Of a DNA stretch of 64,000 bases, positions 10,801-21,521 are shown in pieces. The position numbers were made by a program, and so were the translations under genes. Source of the DNA: Cryptomeria japonica (Eukaryota > Streptophyta > Pinopsida > Cupressales > Cupressaceae); assembly GCF_030272615.1 (NCBI RefSeq), contig NC_081408.1:310949118-311013117 (forward strand). The letters are read 5' to 3'. Below the pieces are notes generated by a model, which was not told the DNA's origin, made no database searches, and worked only from the letters and a program-made list of their open reading frames with translations. The stretch's first letter is position 1. Each line of letters begins with the position of its first letter.

Positions 10801-11253
10801 AGGATAAGCACCTTGGACTTCAAAGAGAGGCTTATTATGTTCATTCAAGTTTATCATGTTAACCAATTTAGAAGTTTTGTTTTTGTTTAAAGATTTCGAT
10901 AAAGCCACAAAGTCATCAAGAGCATCATCCAACAAAGCATGATCATATCGGTTAAAAGGTTTGTCTTTTGATTCAAAAGGAGACATCTCCTCATAGAGGG
11001 GATTATTGAAAACAACCATGTTACTAGATTCAGGGGAAGAGTGGATAGGAATGTATCCTTGAGAGGAATCATTCGACTTATCTTTCTCATCACACCTAAA
11101 TGGCATAGTAACAAGGTTTATGAGTTTTTGGTAAAATGAAGGTTTAGCATCCTTAGGGTTTAAAAACTCATCTAAAGCTTCATCTAATTCATCTTGGCTA
11201 TACACATAATAATCATCAAAAGCATGAACATTTTGCAAATAAAAATCTGACAT
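7819..11253 (-). CDS. Element 1 polyprotein N-terminal part: protease, G-patch-like, reverse transcriptase
   Basis: There are 1144 codons from ATG 11253 (140 bp after the PBS) to TGA 7819-7821. Residues 1-~330 hold no recognised gag fold or zinc knuckle. They include three ~22-residue repeats with a (V/I)QGR core (~140-190) and a Pro-rich stretch. An aspartic protease follows with LVDNGSGLNVC at ~346, then an acidic/Ser-rich linker and a G-patch-like segment (KHGYHGKGCGAHEQGIRVPL, ~620-640). RT starts near residue 830 (KAEIEKLLEAGFIRPIDYSPW) and has TDFRDLNKA, SFMDGFSGYNQ and YVDDIL (~960). It is missing the block with the MPFGLKNAG motif: sequence jumps from QDQFKT straight to YQRAMT. The connection and start of RNase H follow. 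The intact frame suggests a young copy, but RT is probably dead. Confidence 0.9.
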   Translation of the reverse strand: MSDFYLQNVHAFDDYYVYSQDELDEALDEFLNPKDAKPSFYQKLINLVTMPFRCDEKDKSNDSSQGYIPIHSSPESSNMVVFNNPLYEEMSPFESKDKPFNRYDHALLDDALDDFVALSKSLNKNKTSKLVNMINLNEHNKPLFEVQGAYPSPTFQVLKSPLLTIQGRYDHDSFRTPNKPIITVQGRRPISPYNYAKQITRESYHAVAHTYHTRNNRQPNPPPVIPVSLPNPQPILPQAPRISQVMGKEYDLIEQLKATPAKISLSDLIQTSSTHHGMLQDVLKDLNVPPPNTSSNIASFVNSAMNPKAQIVFTQDELPTSEIQQQYDPLMIVVVMKDTTIRRTLVDNGSGLNVCSINLLHKMNVDTSLIEPDSRPIHGFDNVAKTSLGIITLPLTVGPVTLPTPIHVMLGNLTYNLLLGRPWIHSMQAIPSTLHRQVKFVYNNKTYTLMGDTNFQACLQTSTSKGSSSKPSSSSDDSLNKKPIDESSLSDDRNSLDESGAPEEDPSRLETTHKKDFDPEKVLTEDDWGSLDFNPTFVGEYKVPSREIKIEKKEEAENHKVEKKEETKNQSTLPESMSNNFVAASQTSSSHTSNYEEFDSLSYEKPPSLPKMADCYGHGFRIFAKHGYHGKGCGAHEQGIRVPLETNFHNYTFGLGYNPYRRTKASKRPCISVNAISTSLSMQHLEYIDGDPSGDCALDIFPTDDALAEFLGAYDSLPRYHHNRGLPYCLNIEAYFGKEIGNDKIVKEFPQLKDIPQQSNLLISDTTDIMMDPCNKEKVIKIGKCLDEEEQKQYEELLHEFPEIFAWAYSDMPGIDPKIVTHNIVLVLDAKRVKQKIRKMNPKVALLVKAEIEKLLEAGFIRPIDYSPWISNIVAVAKPDNKIRMCTDFRDLNKASLKDDFPLPNIDMIVDSTTGHALLSFMDGFSGYNQIFINPQDQFKTYQRAMTLIFHDYMHKILEDYVDDILAKSFLRMDHVKILCQIFERICKYHMRLNPRKCVFGVDSGKLLGFIVSHRGIEVDTKKIDAIVNMPPPQNVSQLKSLQGKIQAIRRFVSQLADRTFPFTQLLKKEITFQWNEDCQQAFEDLKVYLASPPILQPAEPSKPFLLYTAASSHALAALLAQHDKYGKECLVYYISHTLLDYET

Positions 11254-11392
11254 TTTGAAAGGATTACATAAAATTTAAACACACAATGCAAAGAAACACA
11301 CTATTTTTTTTCTCTTTTAATGAAAATGAAATGAAAACACACTAAATCTAGATCTAGATCTAATAAATGCAATGCAAGAGGAAGCAATGATA

Positions 11393-11412
11393 GATTCACG
11401 TCGGGTTCACCA
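11393..11412 (-). other. Primer-binding site of Element 1
   Basis: The minus strand reads TGGTGAACCCGACGTGAATC, 3 bases inside the right LTR. It starts with TGG, complementary to tRNA CCA-3', and fits an acceptor/T-arm complement. I could not name the tRNA. Element 2 has nearly the same site at 49574-49591. Confidence 0.75.
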
Positions 11413-11415
11413 AAA

Positions 11416-13086
11416 TGTGTGGGGGAAAAAGAAGCGAGACTAGGTTAATCATCCCCTAATCCTACCTTTTGACACACATTACGGAATACGAAAGAGCCTA
11501 GAGATATCGCACAATTGGCTACTTATTTTGGTGAAAGAGAGAGCCATGGGATATCTATTAGGATTTCTATTCCCTTGTTGAAATTGTAAGATCAAGTAAT
11601 GCAAGTTCAAACCCTAATCCCAAAATGCAAGTATGAACCAATAACAAGATTGCAGAATTGAGATTAAACAATGAATAGCTGTAAATACAAGGATAAAATA
11701 AGAATGCAGATGTGTACCCAGAGTCAAAATCGGACTGGAAATGTTCGGGACGGGGGCGCAGGCGCCACTGTCCTGAAAACTGCACCGGAAACTGTTGTTC
11801 TGCACTCTGAAACACTGTCTGGAAACTGTCTGGAAACTGTCTGCAAACTGTCTGTCTGGAGGACCAGGGCGCCCAGCGCCTCTGTCCCAGGGACCAGGGC
11901 ACCTAGCGCCACTGTCCTGGCAGGACCAGGGTGCCCAGCGCCCCTGTCCCAGTCTCCTTCTCTGCAATTTCACACAGAGTGCTGTTCCAACTTTCTCTCT
12001 CCGGATCTGTATCCTGCGGCATCGTCCGAATCTCGAAACCTGCAATAATATCTGAAAAGGGGGAGGGGCGGCTATATAGGGTTTTGCCTTAGTCAAACCC
12101 CCGCTTCGGTGATTTCCACCTCCACGAATAGCCAAGTTGTTTTGTAAAATGTATTGTGTGTGCAGACCTAGTGTGTGTGCAAGGTCCAAAATGCAAGAAA
12201 GCAAACTAGAGCAACCTAGAAAGTAAACCCTAGTTGCTTGCAAATGATAATGTAAATGCTCTAAATCAAGATGCAATGTGATCTAAAGCATGAATAAATG
12301 ATGTATCAAAGCTTATGCAAAGACGTGAAAACAATACGAAATCATACCCAACCCTCAAGGGAGGAGTACAAGCCAATCTTCAGTCGGTAATCTCCTATTG
12401 TTCTTCAATGTCTTCCAAGCCCTAAGTGGATGAATGAATTTGATAGATGCTTGATAGAAAGATGTTGTAAGATGTTGAAGTCTTCAAAGATCTGCTCTTT
12501 CGCTGCATATGAAGTTCCTGAAAACAAAATTCCGATCCCTTCCAATGAAGAAAGAGAGCTCTTATGTATGAAACCCTAGGTCGTAAATTCGTATTTTGGC
12601 CGACCTAGAGATTGAATATCCCACCAATTTCCTGGGGTTAATCTTTATTTTATGATTGGATCGCGCTCCTAAAATTTCGGGAAAAATGTCCGAGACCATG
12701 TGCACCAGGCGCCACGGTCCCGACAACTTTTCACCAAATTTTCAGGGTCGTCGGATATGATGATTTTAGAGAGAATCCCGAAGTTACAGGTGATTTCGAG
12801 ATGTTTTGACCCCCGAAATCAAGCCCCCAAGTTTGAAATAGGACTTAATTAGGGTTTTTGATTAAGTGGTGCATTGGAGGAATAAAATGCGAAGGGTGCG
12901 CTTTAGTGAAAGGGCCCAACTTTGTGATGTAGAGAATGATGAAATAGGACCTTAGACCTAATTAATTTGATTAATTAAGTGCTTAAGGAGAAATGCAATG
13001 CAGAATGCAAAATGCACTAAGGCGGGTGCTAAACTAGGTGTGAAATTGTACCACCCTAGCGAGTGCGTACAATTTACGACGCTACA
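11416..13086 (-). repeat. Element 1 right LTR (5' LTR in element orientation)
   Basis: It begins TGTGTGGGGG and ends GCTACA, and is 1671 bp long. It matches 260-1919. A putative TATA box is at 12072-12079 and the ~30-bp GC-rich triple repeat at 11861-11952. The extra 'ctggaaactgt' unit lies near 11819-11841. Confidence 0.95.
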
Positions 13087-13091
13087 GGAGA
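13087..13091. repeat. Target-site duplication (GGAGA) of Element 1, right copy
   Basis: It is identical to 255-259 and follows the terminal CA of the right LTR. Confidence 0.92.
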
Positions 13092-13916
13092 TAATTAATC
13101 TCGCATGTGGACCTATACTTAGTCCTGGCTGATCTAGTTTATGGACCGACTTTAAAGTAACATGTGGTTTGGACCTTTCAATGTGTTTCCAGGATGTCTC
13201 ATGTGTTGGATATTATTTGTTTGGTCTTAAGCTGACATGGTTTGTAATTATGTAAATGGTTTATTATCTGGTGGCCAACCTAATTGTTTATGGTCGAGGG
13301 TTTGTATATATAGATGTAAGATCTCATTATAGATCATCATGGTTATGTTAGAAGTCATGGTCAAGGGACGTAATGTGAGAATAATAAAACATCATTCAGG
13401 CAAAGGATTTGGTCGATCATTGAAGATCCAATTGGGTTTATGTGATAGGATTTATTCCTCCAGTATTGATATTAACTGGAACTGTACTCTGGCATAGGAG
13501 ATGCTATCTTTCATAGTTCAACACTTCTCCAGATTGTAGTTTGGATTTCTATGTAGTCAATGATGCTCCTTTTGCGATGAGCAGTGCGCCCTAGGCTGTT
13601 GGCCTTCCTGCAAGTGGAGGCCCCTCATTTATAATTCACATACTTACTATAGAAGTATATCTGACTATGGCTAGGCTTCCCACCATGGTTTTTCCCTTTA
13701 TTGGGTTTTCCACATATAAATCTTGATGTCATATGGATGGTTTTTATTCTATGATTATTGTTTATGCTTAATTGGTTTAACTACTATTTTGGTATTAATG
13801 TTTTGGGTTCCAATATTAAAGTTTTAATTGCTAATAGTTCTAATAATCTGTGACAACTGATTCACCCCCCCTCTCAGTTGTCTTCTGGCTATTTGAACTA
13901 TCTAACAATTGATGCC
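13092..13916 (+). repeat. Copia-type LTR family A, copy 1, right fragment
   Basis: It continues the LTR broken at 259. It aligns with LTR A copy 2 from 'gtggacctat' (~14274) onward to the shared end 'tgacaactgattcacccccc..cagttgtctt..tatttgaactatc'. A TATA-like TATATATAG lies at 13305-13313 and precedes the conserved 'atgtaagatctcattatagat'. The LTR appears to end at TATCTAACA. Confidence 0.85.
13305..13313 (+). promoter_or_regulatory. LTR A TATA box, copy 1
   Basis: TATATATAG is followed 6-20 bases later by the conserved 'gtaagatctc'. The equivalent sites in the other copies are at 14474, 19098 and 20052, so the position is conserved across four LTR copies. Confidence 0.55.
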
Positions 13917-13959
13917 AACACAACTATTTGGATGCTTTATCGACACCCTTCTGGTCCTA

Positions 13960-15084
13960 ATAGGATGAGTGGTTTTTTGGTTGTTTTGGATCTAGCATGA
14001 TCCGGTAGGCTCCTTTATAGTTTGGTTATGGAATTGGCTAATTCATGATACTCATGTTCACATTCGGTAAGTTGATTTTGGTCTAGTGATCAGATGCTAT
14101 CATGTTTTCTTAGAAGCTTGGCTTCTAGTTCCAGTGAGGGTTTCACCGCTAGAGCTTTTGATGAAGATCTTTGATGAATTGCATTACTGGTGTTGGTGTA
14201 GCTTCTAGTGTAGTTTTAGGATGCTGATGGTGATCATGTTTGAGACTTGGTGGATAGAGATCATTGCTATAATGTGTGGACCTATGCTAGGTTTGGGTTG
14301 ATCTAGGTTATGGACTGACTTTAATGTAACGTGTGGATTGGACCTCTCGATGTGTTTCTAAGATGTCTTATGTGTTGGATATTATTTGTTTGGTCTAAGG
14401 CCGACATGTTTTGTAAATATGTAATTGATTTATTATCTGGTGGTTGACCTGATTCTCTATGGTCGAGGGTTTGTATATATATATGTAAGATCTCATTATA
14501 GATTATAATATATAGTAGAGATCATGGTTATGGAAAGGAATGTAATGTGTGAATAATGTAATATCATTCAGGAAAAGGATTTGGTCAATCGTTGGAGATT
14601 GAATTGGGTTTATGTAAGAGGATTTAGTCCTATGGTATTGAGCTTAACCAGAACTGTACTTAGGATTAGGAGATCCTATCTTTTTCAATTCAACAATTCT
14701 CCTGATTGTAGTTTGAATTTCTATGTAGTCAGTGATGCTCCTTTTATGATGAGTAGTATGCTCTAGGCTGTTGACCTTCCTGCAAGTGCAGGCCTCCTTA
14801 ATTGTAATTCACATACTTACTGAAGAAGTATTATTTGACTATGGGTAGGCTTGCCACCATGGTTTTTCCCTTTACCGGGTTTCTACGTATAAATATTGGT
14901 GTCATGTGGATGGTATTTATTCTATGATTATTGTTTATACTTAATTGGTTTAACTTCTATTCCGGTATTAATGTTTTGGGTTCCAGTATTAAAGTTTTAA
15001 GTGCTAATAGTTCTAGTAATCTGTGACAACTGATTCACCTCCCCCCCCTCTCAGTTGTCTTCCGGTTATTTGAACTATCGAACA
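13960..15084 (+). repeat. Copia-type LTR family A, copy 2
   Basis: It aligns along its length with copy 1 (1-259 plus 13092-13916). The left edge is approximate because the first bases are not recognisable in copy 1. It ends 'tatttgaactatcgaac'. A TATA box (TATATATATAT) is at 14474-14484. No PBS follows; the copia pol remnant starts at once. Confidence 0.75.
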
Positions 15085-18000
15085 TACTAGAGATAAAAGG
15101 AAGTTCTTATATATGCAATAATTTGATGATGGTCTTGTTAGATTTGGAGATGACAAAGCATGCATTATAAATGAAAGAGGAAAAATATCACTGGACGGTA
15201 AGCTTAATACTGATAATGTTTATTATGTTGAAGGTTTAAGGCATAATATTTTGAGTGTAGGATAGTTGGTGGATAAGGGATTTCAGTTAGAGTTCAAGGA
15301 TGGAAAGTGAAAGATGATCAATAGATCTAGATTGGAGATTGAAACTGGTACATATACTAAAGGTAATATTTTTCATTTGAACTCCAATGAGAAGACATGT
15401 TTAATTGCACAAATTGATGAGAGTTGTCTATGACATAAGAGGTTGTGTCATGTGAATGTTTATTGCATTATGAAGATCAATTCTACTAAGGTAGTTAGAG
15501 ATATACCAAAGATTGTAAAGCCTATATTCTGGTATGTAAGGAATGTCAAATGGGAAAGTAAGTCAGAACTTCTTTTAAGAGTATACAAGACAAATATAAT
15601 GATGTCCTGATGTTCTTGATCTTACTTGTACTAATTTGTGTGGTCCTACTAGAATCAAAACAATTTAGGGTGATAGATATTTCATGCTAATCATTGATGA
15701 CTACTTAGGAATGATGTGGGTTACTTTTCTAAGGGAGAAGTCTGAAGCATTTGCAAACTTTAAAATATTTAAAGCTAAAGTTGAGGCAGAGACATGATTG
15801 AAGATTAAATGCTTAAGGTCACATCAAGGTGGAGAATTTACATCCAATGAACTTAACAGCTATTGTAACATGAATGGGATAAGGAGACAATTGTCTGCAC
15901 CCCAGACACCTCAGTAGAATGGAGTTGTGGAAAGGAAGAACATAACTATCTTGGATGCAGCTAAAACTATGATGATGGAAGCTAATTTTCCTCAGGTCTA
16001 CTAGAGAAAAGTTGTAAGCATGGCAGTATACACATTCAACATAATTCATATCAGAGGAGATATGGGTAAGATACCTTATGAGTTATGGTTTGGTCATACA
16101 CCGACAGTTAAGTATTTAAGATTCTTTTCTAGTAAATGCTATATCAAAAGAGATGATTCCATTGGAAAGTTTGATCCTAGATGTGATGAAGGAATATTTC
16201 CTGGTTATTATAAAGGAAGAAAAGCATATAGATGTTATAGCAAAAGATTACAGAGAATTGTGGAGAGCACAAATTTCAAAGTGGATGAGAAGAACAAAAG
16301 TCAAATAAGAACTTATGAGAGAGAACCGACATTAGAAATAATTATAACTGAACCGGTAGCATGTACACTGGGATAGAATGTTGATCTAGTTACTTTGGTA
16401 GTATCAGAAAATTTAACAGTAATTAAAGATCAGGGCATAGGAACAAAAAATCAAAAGACTCCTAGGTATGTAAGGTTGAATCATTCAGAAGATTAGATCA
16501 TTGGAGACAAAAACAAAGTAGTGATGACAAGAAGAAGGTTGGTAGCTGATGAGGTATTTGTTATTTCTCAAGTTGAACTGACATCATTAATTGAATCTTG
16601 TAAAGATAAATATTGGATGAAAGCTATGGAAGAAGAGTTAGATTGGATAGAAAAGAATAACACATGGACTTTAGTTCCTCAGCCTAAAAATAAGAATGTT
16701 ATTGGAACTAAATGGGTTTTTAGGAATAAATTGAATGAAGATGGAGAAGTTGTGAGGAATAAAGCTACATTGGTTTGTAAAGGATATTCACAGAAGGATG
16801 GAATTGATTATGGTGAAACATTTGCACCGGTAGCTAGGATTGAAGCTGTGAGATTATTTCTTTCTTATGTTGCACATAAGAACTACAAGGTTTATCATAT
16901 GGATGTTAAGTGTGCATTTATGAATGGAGATCTTGAAGAGGAAGTTTATATTGAGCAACCTAATGGATTTCCAATTTCAGATGACAAAAACATGGTTTGT
17001 AGGTTAAAGAAAGCTTTATATGGATTGAAACAAGCCCCTAGAGCTTGGTATGCAAGATTGGATAAATATATTTTAAAGCTTGATTTCACTAAAGGTAATG
17101 TTGATAGTAATTTATATTATAAGATCACTGTTGATGACATGTTGATTATTGAGGTCTTTGTTGATGATATCATTTTTGGAGGTGAAGATAAGTTGTCTAT
17201 GGAATTCTCTAACAATATGGAGAATGAATTTGAAATGTCTATGATTGGGGAGATGAAATTTTTCTTAGGTTTGCAAATTACTGAGGCTGATAATGGTATT
17301 TTCATCTATCAAATTAAGTATGCTAGAGAGCTGTTGAAGAAATTTGGTATGGAAAATTCTAAACCAGTTGGTACTCTGATGGTTACAAGTGAGAAATTGA
17401 TAAATAAAGATGCATCTACACTGATAAATCCTACAAGATACAAATATATGATTGGAGGTTTGTTATATCTAACTCAGACTACACTGGATATAATGAATGT
17501 AGTTTGTATTGTATCAAGATATCAGAGTGATCCTAGAGAAAATCATGAGAGCGGTGAAAAGGATTTTCAGGTATTTGCAGGGAACAACTGAATATGGTTT
17601 ATGGTATCCTAAAAATGATGAATTTACATTATATGCATATAGAGAAGCAGATTGGGTTGGATATGTTGATGACAAGAAGAGCACATCTGGTGGAGATTTC
17701 TTTCTTGGAAACAAACTTGTTTCATCGATCAGTAAAAAGCAATCATGTACCTCTTTTGCTACTACTGAAGCTGAGTATGTTGTTGCTTCTACTAATTGTA
17801 CACAAGTTCTATGGATGAAGCAAATGTTTAAGGATATAAAGGTGGATTGTAATGAACTAGTAGTTATTCACTATGATAACTCTGTTGCTATTGATATATT
17901 AAAGAATCTGGTATTTCATTCTAAGACAAAGCACATATCTATCAAGTATAACTTTTTGAAGGAGAAGGTGGAAGCAAATGAAGTCAAACTAGTTTATGTG

Positions 18001-18107
18001 AATACTAAAGAGTAGATTGTAGACATCTTCACTAATTCTTTTCCTAAAGAATCATTTGAGTACTTCAGAGATAGAGTGGGTGTTTCTACCCCTCCGGTAG
18101 AGACCTG
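15085..18107 (+). pseudogene. 5'-truncated copia pol (protease end, integrase, RT, RNase H)
   Basis: The sequence starts inside the protease/pre-integrase region (VRFGDDKACII, then VYYVEGLRHNILSVG) directly after an LTR, so PBS, gag and the protease active site are gone. A GAG-pre-integrase zinc region (~15420-15560) and the integrase core (GGEFTSNEL, NGVVERKN, ~15830-15945) follow with many stops. RT is best preserved at 16521-17591 ([50 protein letters not shown]). A frameshift near 17550 leads into RNase H (EADWVGYVDDKKSTSG, TTEAEYVVAST, 17509-18015). Frame breaks and stops throughout show an old, inactive copy. The neighbouring family-A LTRs suggest it belonged to them. Confidence 0.92.
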
Positions 18108-18451
18108 AGTGATGGTGATTGGCATTAGTCTGGTATGCATTATCAGAGATATTACTCATTCCAGATTGGTGTGGTGGTGCTATTACTCAGGGGGAGTAGT
18201 TAGTGGTGTGGTTCAGAGGATTTATGATTTTTATTTGATGTTTATGTCATATTTCTAGCATTGATGTCAAAGGGGAGAGTTATTTTGGTGAAAAACATAA
18301 GGGAGAGATATATTCATTAGGGGAGTTTGGTTCAGAGCTTCATTTCTATGTCATCTTGTGGGAGGTTGTTGGTTGTCTTCCATAGGGGGAGACTTGTTTG
18401 GCATTTCTTGGAACTTGGATGTTTTTCACATCCAGTGTTGTCATCAATGCC
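18108..18451 (+). other. 3' untranslated region of the copia remnant
   Basis: No gene is seen. Several purine-rich words occur (for example agggggagtag, tagggggagac), as is common between copia pol and the 3' LTR. Confidence 0.6.
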
Positions 18452-18463
18452 AAAGGGGGAGAT
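18452..18463 (+). other. Polypurine tract before LTR A copy 3
   Basis: AAAGGGGGAGAT sits immediately before TATTGGCAATTT. It is the typical copia plus-strand primer. The LTR's expected TG start reads TA here. Confidence 0.75.
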
Positions 18464-19658
18464 TATTGGCAATTTGGAGGAATTGATTATGTGTTTCATT
18501 GATGTTTTATCATTGATGGAAACACTGACTATTTTGGTTGTTTACCCATTTCTCGTTGGTTTGGGTAGAGTGGTTGGATTATGATATTGATCCAGTATAT
18601 GCTTCGATATGCTTTGATTTGTGGAATCAATTTGGATCTATCATTCATGCTATTCAGATCTGTATCATGATTAGTTGGTTTGGGATTTGATGACTCAGGA
18701 GCTATCATTTGTTCTAGTAAGCCTTTTGGTCACTGGTAAGGGTTTTACTAACAGATCTTTATTGAAGATATTTTGATGCACATGATAAGTGGTGCCAATG
18801 TAGCTTCTATATGGATTTCAAGATGTTGTTGGTTATCTTGTTAATGTTCCTATTGATCGGTGGTGTTGGATTTGGTTTATGGCGACCTATTTTGGGTCTG
18901 GTATTATCTAGGTTATGGACTGGTTTATGTAACATGTTGGAGGATGTTCCCAATGCGTTACCTATTGGATTTAATGATTGGTTTATATTGTTTTTGGCCT
19001 AAGATGAATTGGTTGATCATTGGATTATGGGTTTATATTATGAATTTATTGTATTATCTTTTAGGTGGTTGACCTAATTGTTTAGGTCCCGGGTTGGTAT
19101 AAATATGATGTAAGATCTCTTTGCAGATCATAGGTCAAGGTTATAGGATAATATGTGTGTCGATCATAGGTGATCAATTGGGTTGGTAAGAGAGGTTTAA
19201 GACCTCTGATATTGAGCTTAACTATAACTATTCTCAGGCATAGGAGATGTTATCTTTGCAGTTCACTCTTCTTTCTGGATTGTAGTCTGCATTTATTTTG
19301 TAGTCAGTGAGGCTCCTTTTTGTGATGAGAAGTGTGCTTAGGCTATTGGCCTTCTTTCATGTGCATGCCCCTCATATTGTAATCACATATTTACTATAGA
19401 AGTATTATCTGACTATGGATAGGCTTCCCACCAAGGTTTTTCCCCTTACCGGGTTTTCCACGTACAATTCTTGCTGTCATGTATTCTGGATGGATGGTAA
19501 CTATTTTGTGATATATGTTTATGTTTAATTGCTATATCAATTATTTTGGTATTTGGTTTATGCATTCTGGTATTAAGTTTATATATAAGGATAATAAGGA
19601 TTCCAGTGACAACTAATTCACCCCCCCTCTCAATTTTCCTCTTGTTATTTGAGCTATC
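18464..19658 (+). repeat. Copia-type LTR family A, copy 3 (3' LTR of the remnant)
   Basis: It starts right after the PPT and shares the family-A order: 'tagtaagccttttggt', 'gatcggtggtgtt', TATAAATA box (19098-19105), 'gatgtaagatctc', 'tgacaactaattcaccccccct'. It ends 'tatttgagctatctaat'. It is more diverged from copies 1 and 2 than these are from each other. Confidence 0.8.
19098..19105 (+). promoter_or_regulatory. LTR A TATA box, copy 3
   Basis: TATAAATA is followed by 'tgatgtaagatctc', conserved at the same LTR position in copy 4 (20052-20060). Confidence 0.6.
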
Positions 19659-20590
19659 TAATACTAGTAAGCCTTTTGGTTATCGGTAAGGGTTCTATTG
19701 GTAGAGTTGTATTGAAGATCTTTTGGTGGATTTGATAAGTGGTGTTGGTGTGGCTTCTAGAAGGTTTTCAAGATGTTGATGGTTATCGTGTTCGTGTTCT
19801 AGTTGATCGGTGGTGTTACATTTGGTTTATGATGACCTATTTTAGGTTTGATCTTATTCTGCTAGGTTATGAACTAGTTTATGTAACGTGCTAGTGGATG
19901 CTCCCAATCTGCTACCAATTGGATATATTGTTTGGTTAATGTTGTTATAGTCTTAGGCCGACTTGGATTATCATTGGTTTGTGGGTTTATGTAATGGATT
20001 TATTGTATTATCTTTTAGGTGGCCAACCTATTTATTTAGGTCCTAGGTTGGTATAAATATGATGTAAGATCTCTTTGTAGATCATGGCATTAGATTATGG
20101 TTATGGGATTATTTATGTGCGAATAAATTTGTAATCATATGCAGAAGGTTTTGGTCGATCTTAGGTGATCGAATTGGGTTTGTGTAAGAGGTTTAAGACC
20201 TCTGGCATTGAGTTTAACTAGAAATGTACGCAGGCATAGGAGATTCTATTCTAGCAGTTCATTCTTATTTCTGGATTGTAGTCTATATTTATTTTATAGT
20301 CAGTGAGGCTCCTTTTGTGATGAGTAGTGCACTCTAGGCTATTGGCTATCTTACATGTGTGGGCCCCTTATTGTAATATTTATTCATCTGATCAGTGGAT
20401 AGATATTGTGGGTCTCCAATCCTACTGTGGTTTTTCTTCATTGAGGTTTTCCACATATAAATCTATGGTGTTATGGTGTTCATTTGTGTGGTTACATTAT
20501 TACTTATTGTTATTTTCTTTTATGTTTACCGATTGTTGAGTTGTTGTGTCTATAAGGTTAAATTTAATAATTTTGGCAGAACCCTGATTC
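19659..20590 (+). repeat. LTR A copy 4, 5'-truncated, with family-D-like 3' part
   Basis: It begins at 'ctagtaagccttttggt', which is ~250 bp into copy 3, so it follows copy 3 with no internal region. From ~20350 the sequence ('gtgtgggccccttattgtaat', 'gtggatagatattgtgggtc', 'ttccacatataa') resembles the Element 5/family-D LTR more than family A. It ends near 'ccctgattcacc'. TATAAATAT at 20052-20060. Confidence 0.65.
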
Positions 20591-21521
20591 ACCTTGGGCA
20601 GTACATCATCCTATTCTTCTTTTATAATAGTGCTATTGTTTTCTCTTTTTTCAGAAAAGAAGTTTCAATTTGGAGCAATAATGATTAATACAACTTTGAA
20701 GTTACTACAAAATAAAGCATGCTAATGAACAATAGAAATAAAGTGAAACAAAGTTTCCATAAAGACACAAAGTCCTTTATTTCTTCTTCAGGATGAGAAA
20801 ATAGTATTCAAGCACAAAGTCTTACAATCACTACAATCATATCTACCTTCTACAAATAACCTCTATAACCCACGATATTTTATCAAGATAACAAAGAAAA
20901 GCATAAAGTCTTTTTATTGATATCTAGTTACAATTTTGATAATATTTACTCAAAATAACAAAATGAAGCTCAAAACCTATTTTTTCCTTAATCCAAAACA
21001 AAATGAAGCTCAAAGTCTTCAAATCACTACCTCTTGTACTAATTACTAATTCTATTTAGCAAGCATTGAAATGTAACAAAAAAGTTTACAAACCAAAACT
21101 TGTTCTACTCTTTAATAACTCTTTTCCACAATGCTTTTACTAAATCAAAACAAGATTTAATAAGAATGATATAAGCACACTCTCACCATAAGCCACCATG
21201 AATCTAACACAAATTCTAAATGCCAAAGATGTCTTCTTATTTGATCAAGCTTATGAAATAACAATATGAACTCAAATTTTTAGTTCTCTCTTCACTTCAG
21301 TAGAGTTTTGTTGCATAAGATTAAATATACTAATTGCAATGAGAAACCTCATATATATAGGTGAGGTGCAATGAGCTAATCTAGGAGAACTATGACTAAA
21401 TCAAAGAAGAGTCCTATTTGACTTATTACTCATGCATATTCTAGATGAGAAATCATAAATACAAAATGACACTTAGGGTGTCGAAATCTAACTACAAAAA
21501 TGCACCTACTAAATATGAAAA
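20591..21521. other. AT-rich stretch without a gene, possible minus-strand LTR
   Basis: No coding signal is seen. The word cacaaagtc/ctcaaagtc recurs roughly every 50-200 bp. A TATATATA run (~21351-21359) sits before 'ggtgaggtg'. This could be the 3' LTR of the minus-strand element whose ORFs follow, but no second copy is present to prove it. Confidence 0.3.

Larger units (their letters stand above)
260..13086 (-). mobile_element. Element 1: Ty3/gypsy (Tat-like) LTR retrotransposon carrying an antisense PMD gene
   Basis: The two LTRs (260-1919 and 11416-13086) are about 97-98% identical by eye, both TG..CA, with a perfect 5-bp TSD. The element reads on the minus strand: right LTR, PBS at 11393-11412, gag-pol-like frame 11253-5746, antisense PMD gene 2974-5143, PPT at 1920-1934, left LTR. 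Removing the element plus one TSD copy rejoins an otherwise continuous family-A LTR, which proves the insertion. The order PR-RT-RNase H-second RNase H-integrase and an extra ORF between integrase and 3' LTR fit the Tat lineage. No recognisable gag capsid or zinc knuckle was found. A deletion in RT and two stop codons make this copy defective on its own. Confidence 0.93.

Noticed and set aside
11614-12276. 220-codon minus-strand ORF in the right LTR
   Set aside because: Repeat-driven chance frame; the left LTR copy has no equivalent long frame.
18327-19072. Trp/Leu-rich small ORFs in LTR A copy 3
   Set aside because: Not kept in the other three LTR copies.
21347-21360. TATATATA as a promoter of the minus-strand ORFs at 21.5-24.8 kb
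   Set aside because: It lies downstream of those ORFs on the minus strand, so it could only belong to a 3' LTR, which cannot be shown without a second copy.
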